From: Methanothermobacter thermautotrophicus
GTDB lineage: Archaea > Methanobacteriota > Methanobacteria > Methanobacteriales > Methanothermobacteraceae
DNA length: 64,000 nucleotides
Assembly: GCF_014889545.1 (NCBI RefSeq)
Contig: NZ_QKOF01000006.1
Coordinates: 186,001-250,000 of the forward strand
Direction: 5' to 3'
The notes beneath the pieces were generated by a model. The model was not told the origin of the DNA. It was given only the letters and a program-made list of their open reading frames with translations, and did no database searches. Of the stretch, positions 1-9,010 are shown in pieces; position 1 is the first letter of the stretch, and the number at the start of each line of letters is the position of its first letter. A program made the translations under genes and the position numbers.

Positions 1-114
1 AAAATGATAGGTTCCACCAACAGAATGTTCGCAGGTATGTACTCAGGTAAGGTTCAGGGTATAATGATAGGCCTTGCATTTACCCTGACACTGGGCATAC
101 TGCTACTGGTCTAG
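1..114 (+). CDS. mtrA: MtrA C-terminal fragment (methyl-H4MPT:CoM methyltransferase subunit A)
   Basis: Open reading frame entering from the left edge and stopping with TAG at 112-114. The 37 visible residues include a hydrophobic stretch (GIMIGLAFTLTLGILLLV) that would be the single C-terminal membrane anchor of MtrA, the corrinoid-carrying subunit. Identification rests mainly on position: the next three genes are clearly mtrF, mtrG and mtrH, and the known operon order is mtrEDCBAFGH. The corrinoid domain lies outside the window. A GGAGG ribosome binding site for mtrF follows the stop directly. Confidence 0.8.
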   Translation, partial: KMIGSTNRMFAGMYSGKVQGIMIGLAFTLTLGILLLV

Positions 115-126
115 GGAGGCTTCCAG

Positions 127-593
<467 letters not shown>

Positions 594-608
594 CTTGGAG
601 GTTTACAT

Positions 609-1541
609 ATGTTTAGGTTTGATAAGGAACAGATCGTACTGGATATAGCTGGAACCAAAATTGGTGGTCAGCCAGGAGAGTACCCAACTGTTTTAGCAGG
701 AACAATATTCTATGGTGGACACAGCATCATTGAGGATGAGAAGGCAGGTGTCTTTGACAAGGACAAGGCAGAAGCCCTCATAAAGACCCAGGAAGAGATG
801 TCTGATGTCACAGGTAACCCGCACATCGTCCAGACCTTCGGTCAGACACCAGAAGCAATTGTCAAGTACCTTGAATTTGTGGGTGATGTGACAGACGCAC
901 CATTCTTCATAGACTCAACATCCGGTGAGGCAAGGATCGCAGGTGCTAACTACGCCAGTGAAGTGGGACTTGAGGACAGGGCAATCTACAACTCAGTCAA
1001 CATGGCTGCAGACGAGTCAGAACTCGAGGCCCTCAAGGAAACAAAACTCTCAGCTTCAATTGTCCTCGGTTTCAACCCAATGGACCCAACAGTTGAGGGT
1101 AAAATCGGAATCTGGGAAGATGGTGCAGGCACAATAGACAAGGGTCTCCTTGAAATGGCTGCTGAGTGTGGTATAGACAAGTACCTCATGGACGTGGCTG
1201 TAACACCACTCGGTCAGGGTGCCGGTGTGGCTGTGAGGACATCCTTTGCAGTCAAGAGCAAATGGGGTTACCCTGTGGGTAGTGGTATCCACAACGTGCC
1301 ATCAGCATGGGACTGGCTACGTGAATACAAGAAGGACCACAAGGAAGCCTGGCCTGTCTGTGACGTCGGATCCAACCTGATCCAGCAGATGGCCGGTGGT
1401 GACTTCGTCCTCTACGGTCCAATAGAAAACGCTAAAATGGCCTTCCCTGCCTGTGCAATGGCTGACATATTCATAAGTGAAGCAGCCAAGGACATAGGCA
1501 CAGAACCAGTGGAAGAACACCCATTCTTCAAACTGCTCTAA
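609..1541 (+). CDS. mtrH: MtrH, methyltransferase subunit acting on methyl-H4MPT
   Basis: A 310-residue soluble subunit that moves the methyl group from N5-methyl-tetrahydromethanopterin to the cobalt of the MtrA corrinoid. The sequence opens with the typical MFRFDKEQ and IGGQPGEYPTVLAGTIFY region and folds as a TIM barrel of the pterin-binding methyltransferase type; length matches the family. A strong ribosome binding site (TTGGAGG) lies before the ATG. It is the last gene of the operon: the stop codon sits inside a terminator hairpin. In the pathway it supplies methyl-CoM to the reductase encoded further downstream (mrtBDGA). Confidence 0.97.
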   Translation: MFRFDKEQIVLDIAGTKIGGQPGEYPTVLAGTIFYGGHSIIEDEKAGVFDKDKAEALIKTQEEMSDVTGNPHIVQTFGQTPEAIVKYLEFVGDVTDAPFFIDSTSGEARIAGANYASEVGLEDRAIYNSVNMAADESELEALKETKLSASIVLGFNPMDPTVEGKIGIWEDGAGTIDKGLLEMAAECGIDKYLMDVAVTPLGQGAGVAVRTSFAVKSKWGYPVGSGIHNVPSAWDWLREYKKDHKEAWPVCDVGSNLIQQMAGGDFVLYGPIENAKMAFPACAMADIFISEAAKDIGTEPVEEHPFFKLL

Positions 1542-1563
1542 GGAGCAGTTAAATTCTTTTTTT
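1531..1563 (+). terminator. Terminator hairpin of the mtr operon
   Basis: AACTGCTC (1531-1538) pairs with GAGCAGTT (1543-1550) across a 4-base loop, followed by a T-rich tract to 1563. The mtrH stop codon (1539-1541) lies in the loop, so the last codons form the left arm. Confidence 0.75.
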
Positions 1564-1732
1564 GAAACTATTAATATTAAAATACTTATTCTTATTGAAT
1601 TATATAATAATTATAAGAACATTTAAATATAGGAAGTAGGAAATATATTTCCGACACAAACTTTTAAGTATGGATATTCAATTAATATACTGGTCTTGAG
1701 GGTATGGAAGAAAATTCTTCAGTGGTGATAAC

Positions 1733-2689
1733 TTGCTTGAAAGGGTATTGATTCTCATAGTGGGCCTTGTGGCCTCATTGATACTGGTTATAAAATCTGC
1801 AGATGTGTTTGTTGATAACCTGGTTGAGCTAGGGTCCTCCCTGGGGATATCTGAGGTTATACTCGGTGTTACTGCATCTGCCATCGGGACATCCCTCCCT
1901 GAATTTGGCTCAGCCCTCATAGCATCCCTATCTGGAAGCACGGATATAGGTGTGGGCTGTGTTATAGGGTCAAACATATGGAACATCGCGGGGATTCTGG
2001 GAATATCCGCTTTGGTGGCAGGAGTCATAGAGACCAACGCCGACGGTCTTAAGAGGGATTTCAGTGCAACCCTTATAACGGGTTTGATTCTTCTATTTTT
2101 CATGTTCTTCGGAAATATAGGTAAAATTGCAGCACTTGTAATGGTCCTAACCTATGCTATTTATCTCTGGCGCCTCATAAAAGCCCAGAAGACCTATTCA
2201 GATGAAAATTCAGGTAAAAATGAAAGGGAACCCCTCGACCTCAAAAGACTTGTCCTCACAGTACTGGGATTTTCAGGCCTTGTTATAGGCTGCCGGATAC
2301 TTGTTTACAGCGGAGTTGAACTGGCAGACATCGCAGGAATACCCGCCATGATAATGGGACTTTTCACACTGGCCATAGGCACCAGTATACCTGAACTCGT
2401 GGTCACACTGTCATCTGCGGTGAAGGGGCTCCATGAACTCTCAATAGGCACAATCCTTGGAAGCAACACTTTCAACATACTTATTGGTATAGGTGTGCCG
2501 GCCCTCATAGCACCGGTACCCGTTGAAAGGCTTTCCCTCACCTTCGATGCACCCGTCATGATACTTGTCACGGTGCTACTTGTCCTCCTCATAAGGCAGG
2601 GGGATATGAAACTTAAGAGGACCGGGGGAATAGTTTTACTTGCAGTCTACATATCATACGTTGTCATGAGACTCTTTGTACTGGTGTGA
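1733..2689 (+). CDS. Sodium/calcium exchanger family membrane protein (YrbG type)
   Basis: A 318-residue protein with about ten membrane helices in two inverted halves. Each half carries the alpha-repeat hallmark of the CaCA antiporter family: [16 protein letters not shown] with GSNIWNIAG in the first half, [18 protein letters not shown] with [12 protein letters not shown] in the second. The acidic residues in the PE motifs are the expected cation ligands. It probably exchanges Na+ or H+ for Ca2+ or another cation; the substrate cannot be read from sequence. The start is a TTG preceded by GGTGAT. The USP-like gene follows with essentially no gap, so the two are probably one transcript. Confidence 0.85.
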   Translation: MLERVLILIVGLVASLILVIKSADVFVDNLVELGSSLGISEVILGVTASAIGTSLPEFGSALIASLSGSTDIGVGCVIGSNIWNIAGILGISALVAGVIETNADGLKRDFSATLITGLILLFFMFFGNIGKIAALVMVLTYAIYLWRLIKAQKTYSDENSGKNEREPLDLKRLVLTVLGFSGLVIGCRILVYSGVELADIAGIPAMIMGLFTLAIGTSIPELVVTLSSAVKGLHELSIGTILGSNTFNILIGIGVPALIAPVPVERLSLTFDAPVMILVTVLLVLLIRQGDMKLKRTGGIVLLAVYISYVVMRLFVLV

Positions 2690-2694
2690 TTGAA

Positions 2695-3126
2695 ATGTAC
2701 AGGAAAATTCTGGTTCCAACAATGGGAGAATACATGGATGAACTCATAGAGCACACCCTCGACCTCCTCCATGGGAGGGAAGCAGAGGTCATATGCCTAT
2801 ACGTGGTTGACACAGCAGTACCTTTCCTTACACCAAAGAAGGTAAAGGAGATGATGGTTAAGGAGCTGACCCAGAGGGGTGAGGAGATCCTAAGGGACAT
2901 GGAAAGGGGACTTACAGGCCCAGAAAACCCGAATGTCAGCTTCAGGGCTGTTATGCGTGAGGGTGACCCTGCAGATGAGATAGTTAAAGTTGCAGAGGAG
3001 GAGGATGTCGACGTTATAGTGATGGGTACAGGTAAGAGCCTGGTTGACAAGCACCTCCTTGGAAGTGTATCAGAGAAGGTGGTACACTATGCACCCTGCA
3101 CAATCCACCTGGTGAGGACTGTTTAA
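2695..3126 (+). CDS. Universal stress protein (UspA family)
   Basis: About 143 residues with the USP alpha/beta fold: N-terminal [10 protein letters not shown] strand, [10 protein letters not shown] strand, [20 protein letters not shown] and the C-terminal [13 protein letters not shown] strand. The G-x2-G-x9-G(S) ATP-binding signature is only partly kept ([19 protein letters not shown]), so nucleotide binding is possible but not certain. I chose ATG 2695, spaced about 7 nt from GGTG; a GTG at 2686 overlapping the exchanger stop would add three residues. Pairing of a USP with a cation exchanger suggests a stress or ion-homeostasis role, which is inference. Confidence 0.82.
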   Translation: MYRKILVPTMGEYMDELIEHTLDLLHGREAEVICLYVVDTAVPFLTPKKVKEMMVKELTQRGEEILRDMERGLTGPENPNVSFRAVMREGDPADEIVKVAEEEDVDVIVMGTGKSLVDKHLLGSVSEKVVHYAPCTIHLVRTV

Positions 3127-3210
3127 CAAAAACCCTCCACTCACAGATTATCATCCACAGGATCCCCTTTAAACCCTTTTATTCTTTTTCATCTGACCCT
3201 ATTCATAAGA

Positions 3211-3219
3211 TTTATATTA
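3211..3219 (+). promoter_or_regulatory. Archaeal TATA box before the marker-14 gene
   Basis: TTTATATTA about 50 nt upstream of the TTG start at 3262; transcription would begin near 3240. Placed after a T-rich stretch downstream of the USP gene, so the marker-14 operon probably has its own promoter. Confidence 0.5.
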
Positions 3220-3261
3220 ACTCCCCAGATACAATATTACATTAAATCAGGGGGTAATCAT

Positions 3262-4746
3262 TTGTCATTTTTGAGCAGATTATTCGGTCCCAGGCCCATT
3301 ATAGCAAAAAGCAGATTCATAACAATAGAGGATACCAAAACAGCACCCTTTACCAAGAAGACGGTGGGGTCAGGTTACTCAATGCGCCCGGATGTCTACT
3401 ACATTGTTGCCTCAGTGGAGCTCGGCAACACCACAACCAAGTGCATACTCACAGCCACCAACCTCAACACCAGCCGGACCTACCTCCTTGACAAGACCGT
3501 CAAGATGACCCGTGACATAAGAGCCCCACGGGAGGGTGAGGAGGTCTTCGGTAAGACAGTCTGGGGTGTTGAACTCACAAAGGAGGCTGTCTCCGAACTT
3601 GTAAGAGACACAATACTGGAATCCCTCAGAAGGGCAAAGGTTGACATTGAAAGGGACCTCGATTTTGTTGTAAGATCCACCGGTGTAACAGCAGGCTTCG
3701 GGTCACCCGAGGAGGTGGGTAAACTCATAATAGCCCTGGCAGATGGCTGCCTCGCAGCAGGTATACCCCCCAGGAAGATGGCGCCCGCCCTCTCAAAGGA
3801 GAACATCCCAGAACGCCTGAGGGACTTCTGCTACCTCGACCGTGTAATATTTGATGGTGCAGTGGCAAGCGTTATACCCCCCACAGGCAGGGAGGTTGTT
3901 GCAAACGAGATGGAGGGAGAACTTGTAACTGCGGGTATCAAGGTCGGTTCAAAGTGGACAAATGTGGACTACAGGAACCCCTGCGTCTCCCTGGACTTTG
4001 GAACAACCCTGGCAGGTCGTATAGTCAATGCGGATGAACCCTACGCAAGGACCATTGGAAACTTCTGCGGCCTTGCAGGCGCAATACCTGACGCCATAAT
4101 CAGGGGTACCGAGATGGTGGACTGCAGGGGAGGAGCCGCACTGGACCTCTACAAGAAATCCATACTCAAGGGGGCCAACTGGAAGAAGGCCAGAAGTAAT
4201 GCTGAGATGATACATGATGAGATAATCGACATCAGGAAGGTCCCTGCAAACAGAAAAAGATTCGGAACAGTCCCCGTGGATACAGAGGCCGCCTACAGTG
4301 CAGGAACAACGCTCATAGGATGTGACGCCGGTAAGAATGGTGATAAACTCCCTGAACTAACAGAGATAGGTCACAACATATACCAGGAGGATGGCATACA
4401 CACACTCTTCGCAACACTGGACCATGTGAGTGCACTCATAGCCAAGAGGCTCATAGATGAGGCCTTCGAGGAGGGTGTCATTGAGGAGGGTTCAGTCCTG
4501 GGTGTAACCGGTCGGGCTGGAATCACAGGTACAAAGCCCAGGCTAATACTCGAATACGTGAAGGACCGCTTCAGTGACTGTATCTTTGTCTCAGATGCCC
4601 TGGCACTGGGCGCAGCGCTCATGGCAAGGTGCATGAACTCAATGGGGACACCCCACACGCCTATAGGGGGAAGACAGAACGGTCCATGCATCCTTGGGAT
4701 GAGAAGAAAGCTTCAGTCAAGAAAGGAATATAAATGGATTGAATAG
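3262..4746 (+). CDS. Methanogenesis marker protein 14
   Basis: A 494-residue protein of the methanogenesis marker 14 family, found essentially only in methanogens. The segment SVELGNTTTKC (about residues 52-62) and the later SLDFGTTLAGR look like the phosphate-binding loops of actin-like ATPases (ASKHA superfamily), and GVTGRAGITG near residue 415 fits the C-terminal part. Such proteins often reactivate cobamide or metalloenzymes, but no role is shown here; a link to Mtr or methyl-CoM reductase is inference. Start TTG at 3262 with GGGGGT before it. The end overlaps or abuts cobY. Confidence 0.88.
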   Translation: MSFLSRLFGPRPIIAKSRFITIEDTKTAPFTKKTVGSGYSMRPDVYYIVASVELGNTTTKCILTATNLNTSRTYLLDKTVKMTRDIRAPREGEEVFGKTVWGVELTKEAVSELVRDTILESLRRAKVDIERDLDFVVRSTGVTAGFGSPEEVGKLIIALADGCLAAGIPPRKMAPALSKENIPERLRDFCYLDRVIFDGAVASVIPPTGREVVANEMEGELVTAGIKVGSKWTNVDYRNPCVSLDFGTTLAGRIVNADEPYARTIGNFCGLAGAIPDAIIRGTEMVDCRGGAALDLYKKSILKGANWKKARSNAEMIHDEIIDIRKVPANRKRFGTVPVDTEAAYSAGTTLIGCDAGKNGDKLPELTEIGHNIYQEDGIHTLFATLDHVSALIAKRLIDEAFEEGVIEEGSVLGVTGRAGITGTKPRLILEYVKDRFSDCIFVSDALALGAALMARCMNSMGTPHTPIGGRQNGPCILGMRRKLQSRKEYKWIE

Positions 4747-4747
4747 G

Positions 4748-5380
4748 ATGATGGCACTTGTAATGGCAGGTGGAAGGGGCACAAGGTTAGGTATGGACTG
4801 TGAAAAGCCCCTCCTTGAGGTGGCAGGACGACCCATGATAGACCATGTCCTCGAGGCCCTGGAGTCTGCCACTGGTGTTGATGACATACTCGTGGTGACA
4901 AGCCCCCACACACCCATGACAGAGGATCATGTCAGGGGAAGGCACCCGACATTCAGAACATCGGGTGAAGGCTACGTGGAGGATCTTCGGGAGGTCCTCT
5001 CCCACCTTGAGGGATCATACCAGGGACCCCTCCTTGTCATCAACTCTGACCTCCCACTTGTGAGGCCATCAACCATTGACTGGATAATATCAGAGTACCA
5101 TTCATGCCCGGAACCTGCCATGTGTGTAGCGGTACCAGAGACCCTCTGCAGAAGGTATGGACTTGATTTTTCAGGGGCCCTGGATGGATTAGTACCCTGC
5201 GGGGTAAATATATTAATGAGTAAAAACAGAGTACAAGAACAGAGGATCCTTGAGGCTTCCATGCTGGAGCTCGCGGTTAACATAAATAGCTGCAGGGATT
5301 TGAAGGTTCTGGAGAAGATTTTAGGTGAGAGTGATGGAAGAGAAGAAGCTTATAAAAGGGGAAGAGAAGTACTGGAGTGA
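4748..5380 (+). CDS. cobY: Adenosylcobinamide-phosphate guanylyltransferase CobY
   Basis: About 210 residues with the nucleotidyltransferase signature ALVMAGGRGTRLG and EKPLLEVAGRPMIDHVL, then VINSDLPLVRP, typical of the archaeal CobY that attaches GMP from GTP to adenosylcobinamide phosphate in cobamide synthesis. It replaces bacterial CobU. Start choice is uncertain: ATG 4748/4751 gives MMALVMAGG, while a TTG at 4739, overlapping the previous stop, has AGGA about 10 nt upstream. Partner genes cobS and a CobZ-domain gene lie at 50.2-51.9 kb. The corrinoid product is needed for MtrA. Confidence 0.85.
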   Translation: MMALVMAGGRGTRLGMDCEKPLLEVAGRPMIDHVLEALESATGVDDILVVTSPHTPMTEDHVRGRHPTFRTSGEGYVEDLREVLSHLEGSYQGPLLVINSDLPLVRPSTIDWIISEYHSCPEPAMCVAVPETLCRRYGLDFSGALDGLVPCGVNILMSKNRVQEQRILEASMLELAVNINSCRDLKVLEKILGESDGREEAYKRGREVLE

Positions 5381-5600
5381 AATAAAGGGTTATCAGGTTG
5401 CCACCAACAATGCACGTATCCTCGGGGAGCTTGAAGAACTCATCATCAACGATAAAACCGGGAAGATAACCGATGTGGTTATCCGGGTGGACAGTGGTAG
5501 AAACGTTACAGTCAAGGGGGCAAAGAAGAAGGGCGACTACCTCCTTGTACCCTTCGGCAAGGTTGAAAAGGTCGGCGAATTCATAATAATCGCAGAATAA
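5334..5600 (+). CDS. PRC-barrel domain protein
   Basis: An 88-residue protein whose body (ATNNARILGELEELIINDKTG, ITDVVIRVD, KGDYLLVPFGKVEKVGEFIIIAE) is a single PRC-barrel, a small beta domain found in RimM and photosynthetic reaction centres. Archaeal stand-alone copies have no settled function; protein or RNA binding is likely. I start at ATG 5334 because AGGTGA at 5323-5328 is correctly spaced; this overlaps the cobY 3' end by 47 nt in another frame. Confidence 0.8.
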   Translation: MEEKKLIKGEEKYWSEIKGYQVATNNARILGELEELIINDKTGKITDVVIRVDSGRNVTVKGAKKKGDYLLVPFGKVEKVGEFIIIAE

Positions 5601-5804
5601 ACATTTTCATCCATATCCTTTCATTAAAAGGAGATTCTGAATGGAATAGATTCTATCTCAATATTCGAATTTTTCAGAATTCTTGTTTAGGGTGTCTTAA
5701 TCCGGCCATTATTCTTTGAGTTAAGCGGCTTCCCATTAGATTACTTTATTTTAAAGTGGATCTCATCCATCCCATGATATTCAAAATAAATATTTTTGCT
5801 GGAT

Positions 5805-7037
5805 CTACATGCCCTTGAGGCTCATATCCAGCATTCTCTTGGTCTCAGCCGCCAGTTCTGGTGGAAGGCCAGTTATATCCATGCTCAGGAAGCCCCTCAC
5901 AATCATGGATGCAGCCTCCTCCTCGGTAAGACCCCTTGAGGTGAGGTACATGACCTCCTCCTCGGCTATCTTACCAACGGCGGCCTCATGGGACATCTCA
6001 AGTTCAGTGGCGCTACCCTCAAGTTCTGGGACAGCGTATATCATGGAGTCATCTGAGAGCACAAGGCCATGGCATTCGAGGTGACCCTTAACCTCAGGGA
6101 CACGCCCTGCAAGGTGACCCCTTGAATAGATCTGGGATGAGTCCTTTGAGACAGCACGTGAGACCATCTCGGCGCTGGAGCCCCTGCCCTCAAGTATGAC
6201 CCTTGAGCCCATGTCAAGCACGGAGTCCTTCTGACCACCAAGGATGGACTGGAAGACGACCCTTGAGTTCTCACCGGTACAGTAGGCTGTTGGATAGGAC
6301 TGGATGCTCTTCACGGGACTTGTCAGTATGTAGTTGTTTATGTAGGTGGCATCATCACCCACCATTATACCGGTCCTGGGGCGCACCTCAACCTGCTCTG
6401 CCCAGTTGTGGACCATGGTGAAGGTTATCCTGGCACCCTTCTTGAGGTAGAACTCGGATACACCCACATGGAGGGCTGAGCTCACATCCTCTCCTGTTGC
6501 ACACCCTGTAATTATGTGAAGTTCAGAGTTCTCCTCAGCTATTATGATGTTATGGGCGGTCTGCATAACCCTCTCATCTCCTATGAACATACAGGCCTGG
6601 AGGGGAAATACCTCACGTGAACCCGGCTTTGACCTTATGAAGTAACCACCCATTTCCCCCTCGGCCTCCCTGAGGGCCGTGGTGGCGGTGTACTTGTCGG
6701 TGTCAACGGCAACAGCCTTCCACATGTAATCCTTCAGCCAGCCATACTTCTCCAGGGCGACATTCATCCCCATGATCTCTATTGACTCGGAGGCGCAGGT
6801 CGTGCAGATACCTGACTGGTCAACCTGTATGAAGGTACCTGCCCTCTCCCTTTCCTCAGGATCAACACCGACCTTCAGTAGAGTCTCCTGGACCTCCCTG
6901 GGGACCTCCTTGGCCCTCGTCACCTCCTCATGTTCACCTGCCTCCTCCTTTATGAATTTTTCAAGGTCGATGTCCTCACCGTATAGTGCCTTCTTGTCCC
7001 TGGCCTTCTCGGCCTTCTTCAGTGTATCCCGCAGCAT
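5805..7037 (-). CDS. sufB: SufB/SufD-family Fe-S cluster scaffold
   Basis: A 410-residue SufB/SufD family protein, the scaffold of the SUF iron-sulfur assembly system. The right-handed beta-helix core covers about residues 110-350 (for example IIIAEENSELHIITGC, YLKKGARITFTMVHNW, GRGSSAEMVSRAVS, ECHGLVLSDD, EMSHEAAVGKIAEEEVMYLTSRGLTEEEA). Only one scaffold gene is present, so it is probably a homo-oligomer with SufC, as in many archaea. It overlaps the sufC stop by 19 nt. Many enzymes around it (Mvh, HcgA, FlpB, ferredoxin) need Fe-S clusters. Confidence 0.9.
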   Translation of the reverse strand: MLRDTLKKAEKARDKKALYGEDIDLEKFIKEEAGEHEEVTRAKEVPREVQETLLKVGVDPEERERAGTFIQVDQSGICTTCASESIEIMGMNVALEKYGWLKDYMWKAVAVDTDKYTATTALREAEGEMGGYFIRSKPGSREVFPLQACMFIGDERVMQTAHNIIIAEENSELHIITGCATGEDVSSALHVGVSEFYLKKGARITFTMVHNWAEQVEVRPRTGIMVGDDATYINNYILTSPVKSIQSYPTAYCTGENSRVVFQSILGGQKDSVLDMGSRVILEGRGSSAEMVSRAVSKDSSQIYSRGHLAGRVPEVKGHLECHGLVLSDDSMIYAVPELEGSATELEMSHEAAVGKIAEEEVMYLTSRGLTEEEAASMIVRGFLSMDITGLPPELAAETKRMLDMSLKGM

Positions 7038-7774
7038 TCAACACACCCCTTGAATCCGTCCTTCCTTATATCCTCAATTATCTCTTGTGGATTACCTGAA
7101 CAGGCTATCCTACCATCCATGAGGACATGGGCGGTGTCAGCGCTTACAAAGTTCAGTATGTACCCGAGGTGGGTTATGATAAGCCCCGCCTTTCTTCTCA
7201 TACCCGGCTTCTTGTCCTTGTCAAGAAGGATGTTGATTTCCTCTGCAAGAAGCTCCACATTCTCAATGTCCACGCCGGAATCCGGTTCATCAAACATTAT
7301 GAAGTCAGGTTTCTGGGCCAGTAGCTGGAGTATCTCGGACCTTTTAACCTCACCACCAGAGAATCCAAGGTTCACATCCCTCTCAAGGAAACTCTCATCA
7401 AACTTCATCTTGGCTGCAAGTTCACGAAGCTCAGGTGTAAGTTCATCCTCTGTTTCAAGACCGCTTTCAACCTTGAGGAGGTCCATGAGCTTCACACCCC
7501 TTATCGCAGGGGGGTTCTGGAAGCTGACACCTATACCCATCTTCACGCGTTCTGTTGTGCTAAGATCAGTTATATCCTCCCCCTTGAAGAGTATCTGGCC
7601 ATCTGTTACCCTGTACTTCGGAAAACCGAGAATCGTCATGAATAGGGTGCTCTTACCCGAACCGTTAGGTCCGAGAAGGACGTGTGTCTCACCCCTATCG
7701 ATGTAGAGGTCTATGTCCTTCAGGACCTGTTTGCCGCTAACCTCAACCGCAAGGTCGGTTATTTCAAGAAGCAG
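7019..7774 (-). CDS. sufC: SufC, ABC-type ATPase of Fe-S assembly, probable CTG start
   Basis: An ATP-binding ABC protein of about 251 residues: Walker A GPNGSGKST (about 35-43), signature LGFSGGEVKR, Walker B FIMFDEPDSGVD and a switch histidine (LIITHLGYI). The first ATG in frame lies after Walker A, so translation must start earlier. In frame, the only codon before the stop TAA that could serve is CTG at 7774-7772, with AGGTGG about 9 nt upstream; this gives a normal SufC length. No in-frame ATG, GTG or TTG occurs in that stretch. Works with SufB as the energising subunit. Confidence 0.9.
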   Translation of the reverse strand: MLLEITDLAVEVSGKQVLKDIDLYIDRGETHVLLGPNGSGKSTLFMTILGFPKYRVTDGQILFKGEDITDLSTTERVKMGIGVSFQNPPAIRGVKLMDLLKVESGLETEDELTPELRELAAKMKFDESFLERDVNLGFSGGEVKRSEILQLLAQKPDFIMFDEPDSGVDIENVELLAEEINILLDKDKKPGMRRKAGLIITHLGYILNFVSADTAHVLMDGRIACSGNPQEIIEDIRKDGFKGCVECCGIH

Positions 7775-7812
7775 TTAAACCACCACCTATTTCTTCCTTT
7801 TATTAAATTATT

Positions 7813-7840
7813 CATAGGATACAATAAATAGCTTCCTATG
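7813..7840 (-). promoter_or_regulatory. suf promoter: TATA box framed by an inverted repeat
   Basis: On the minus strand TATTTATTG (7830-7822) is a fair TATA box for sufC, with transcription expected near 7800. It is framed by a perfect 7-bp inverted repeat, CATAGGA at 7813-7819 and TCCTATG at 7834-7840, centres 21 bp apart. This is the layout of a repressor operator blocking TBP. It could instead be a weak terminator hairpin for the hcg operon, whose last stop codon is at 7842. Confidence 0.5.
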
Positions 7841-7841
7841 T

Positions 7842-8321
7842 TCAATCAGATTTTAAGAAGGATTCAAAGAGTTCAAGGGCGCGATGGATCCCGGATTTCT
7901 GTCTCCTGAGGATCTCATCAGCCCCCGAAAACCGGAGGTCAGCTTCAACATCGGAGTTTATAACTTCCTCCCTGTCTTCTGAGACCACTGCAATGCCACC
8001 CCTTCCAATACCGGCGGTCGTACCTATACCCAGATCTGCTGAGGTGAGCTCCCTCACGGATCTTGCCATCATGAGGGCCACCCTCTTATCCTCCTCTTCA
8101 GTGTAGACCTTGATGTCATTCAGGGTGGCTGAGGGTTCAGGAGGCTCAAATTTGAGGATGCTCCTTATACCGGAGAGGGTTGGTATGAAGAGACCGGCCA
8201 CCAGCGCCACCTCTACGTCCACACTCCACTTGTAGCCTCCAGGGTAGCCCATGGAGTAGGCGTGTATCTCCCTTGCAACAAATCCGTGGGTGAAGCACTC
8301 TGCAGTTGCAACCCTCATCAT
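7842..8321 (-). CDS. hcgF: HcgF, thioester-forming enzyme of FeGP cofactor synthesis (UPF0254)
   Basis: A 159-residue UPF0254 protein. In the iron-guanylylpyridinol (FeGP) pathway HcgF takes the AMP-activated carboxylate of the guanylylpyridinol and holds it as a thioester on Cys9, ahead of acyl-iron formation. Here the N-terminus MMRVATAECF has a cysteine exactly at position 9. AGGGGG before the ATG supports the start. It overlaps the hcgE stop by 4 nt and closes the hmd-hcg cluster. Confidence 0.9.
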   Translation of the reverse strand: MMRVATAECFTHGFVAREIHAYSMGYPGGYKWSVDVEVALVAGLFIPTLSGIRSILKFEPPEPSATLNDIKVYTEEEDKRVALMMARSVRELTSADLGIGTTAGIGRGGIAVVSEDREEVINSDVEADLRFSGADEILRRQKSGIHRALELFESFLKSD

Positions 8322-8959
8322 TCGAGTTTCCCCCTTAGGAGTTTGAGTATCTCTGCAGTCATAACCTCCGATACACGGTCAAGGACGTAGGGGGTTACAG
8401 GCTCCCAGTCCCTTATCAGTTTTCCTGTCCCCACGAGGATGTGGTCAGTTATGCCCTCGTCAAGGAGGTACTCCACTATGGGGTTCCCGGGGTCAGCTTC
8501 ATCCATCCTCAGGACCTTCACATCCTCCTCACCTATCCCGAACACCCCCATGGTGCTGATGGTGGCGGAACCCCTTTTCTGGGCGTACTTTATTATCTCT
8601 GCAGTCACAGGCAGTGTATCACCACCGGCAATCTCAACACATACGACATCTCCTCTCAGGAGGTGGAGGTTGTACTGGTCTATGTATTCAGGGATGCCCC
8701 TCACCGTCCTTGAGAAGCCAGGGGTTGCAAGTGATTCAATGAACTTCACCTTGTATTCCCCAAGTCGGGCACCCATAAGGCGGAATATGATGTCATCGGC
8801 AGATACGCGCTGACCATCAATCACATTTATCCTCTCAGGGCCTCCCCTGTGTATCTGCATGAGGTTGAGGGCTGTTCTAAGCCCCAGCCTCCCGGCACCA
8901 ACGAGGGTCACCTCACCATGGGGGGCCTTTTTCCCTTCAAGCTCAGAAATATCCATCAT
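8318..8959 (-). CDS. hcgE: HcgE, E1-like adenylating enzyme of FeGP cofactor synthesis
   Basis: A 213-residue ThiF/E1-like protein. The Rossmann motif VTLVGAGRLGLRTALNL (about 18-34) and D-x-D/R features (RINVIDGQRVSADDI) fit adenylation; HcgE adenylates the carboxylate of guanylylpyridinol, the substrate for HcgF. It is shorter than catalytic ubiquitin-type E1 enzymes and lacks their cysteine domain, as expected for the family. Coupled to hcgF by overlap. Confidence 0.88.
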   Translation of the reverse strand: MMDISELEGKKAPHGEVTLVGAGRLGLRTALNLMQIHRGGPERINVIDGQRVSADDIIFRLMGARLGEYKVKFIESLATPGFSRTVRGIPEYIDQYNLHLLRGDVVCVEIAGGDTLPVTAEIIKYAQKRGSATISTMGVFGIGEEDVKVLRMDEADPGNPIVEYLLDEGITDHILVGTGKLIRDWEPVTPYVLDRVSEVMTAEILKLLRGKLE

Positions 8960-9010
8960 ATCATCGCCATTATAACACGTTTTTACAGAATCCAGAAAGG
9001 ATTCAGGATC

